Assembly: GCA_020201035.1 (NCBI GenBank)
Contig: JAIVHO010000036.1
Coordinates: 1 to 64,000 of the forward strand
DNA length: 64,000 bases
Source: Bacteroidales bacterium
GTDB lineage: Bacteria > Bacteroidota > Bacteroidia > Bacteroidales > VadinHA17
Reading direction: 5' to 3'
Below the pieces are notes generated by a model that saw only the letters and a list, made by a program, of their open reading frames with translations, did no database searches and was not told the DNA's origin. The position numbers and the translations under genes are program-made. This document shows, piece by piece, positions 63,999-64,000 of the stretch (positions are counted from its first letter, which is position 1; the number at the start of each line of letters is the position of its first letter).

Positions 63999-64000
63999 AT

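Noticed and set aside
1-64000. rRNA, tRNA, integrase, transposase or phage genes
   Set aside because: None of the characteristic motifs were seen on either strand by inspection; a covariance search for RNA genes was not possible here.

Overview
The window looks like the chromosome of a Bacteroidota bacterium, probably Bacteroidales or a relative. The evidence is the roughly 40-45% GC content, the scarcity of Shine-Dalgarno leaders, the many short lipoprotein signals ending in a Cys, OmpA-type lipoproteins, a GH43/F5-8C/LamG secreted enzyme, a Bacteroidota-style SLC13 permease and DUF-family proteins common in that phylum. I see no rRNA, tRNA, CRISPR array, phage or insertion sequence. Genes lie mostly on the minus strand. 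The first gene (a metallopeptidase) and the last (an ALDH7-type aldehyde dehydrogenase) run off the window edges.

Region 1.8-27.5 kb is a stress and sulfur block. It holds a DUF2383 four-helix protein, a large KatE-type catalase, a 2908-residue cyclic beta-1,2-glucan synthase of the NdvB/ChvB type, a stand-alone CheB methylesterase domain, an AI-2E-type permease and a DUF892 ferritin-like protein followed by an unlisted 38-residue membrane peptide. After these come an exonuclease/endonuclease/phosphatase protein, a damaged 5'-nucleotidase and an Fe-type superoxide dismutase. A co-directional set follows for persulfide and thiosulfate handling: CoA-disulfide-reductase-like flavoprotein, DUF1622, two YeeE/YedE halves, a CstB-like persulfide dioxygenase/double rhodanese and an SLC13 permease. 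Upstream of these lie a cupin protein and an SDR. Catalase, DUF892 and the SDR share a 33-nt two-box upstream sequence with identical spacing, which I propose is a stress promoter.

Region 27.8-41.4 kb carries surface proteins, an AraC regulator and a tight four-gene operon: a SAM-dependent methyltransferase resembling PhcB, a six-TM hybrid histidine kinase, a CheY-like receiver and a seven-TM PAS kinase. This arrangement recalls the Ralstonia phcBSR quorum-sensing locus and is the best candidate for an undescribed system. A calcineurin-like phosphoesterase lipoprotein, a HExxH secreted protein and CorA follow.

Region 41.4-64 kb is housekeeping and accessory: PCD, FumC, an amidohydrolase, a DksA-like zinc-finger protein abutting a HelD-type RNA polymerase ATPase, two small rhodaneses (one without the catalytic Cys), a decayed 1.1 kb stretch, a GH43 enzyme, an aldo/keto reductase, an ATP-cone/PD-(D/E)XK nuclease, a repeat-rich OmpA lipoprotein with its partner, a second SodB, a voltage-gated K+ channel with a zinc ribbon, OmpA and LapA proteins. 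Several remnants (DUF6544, DUF2254, the 5'-nucleotidase and the 50.6-51.0 kb stretch) and several tandem duplications (17, 36, 67, 59 and 108 bp units) show active gene decay and local duplication.
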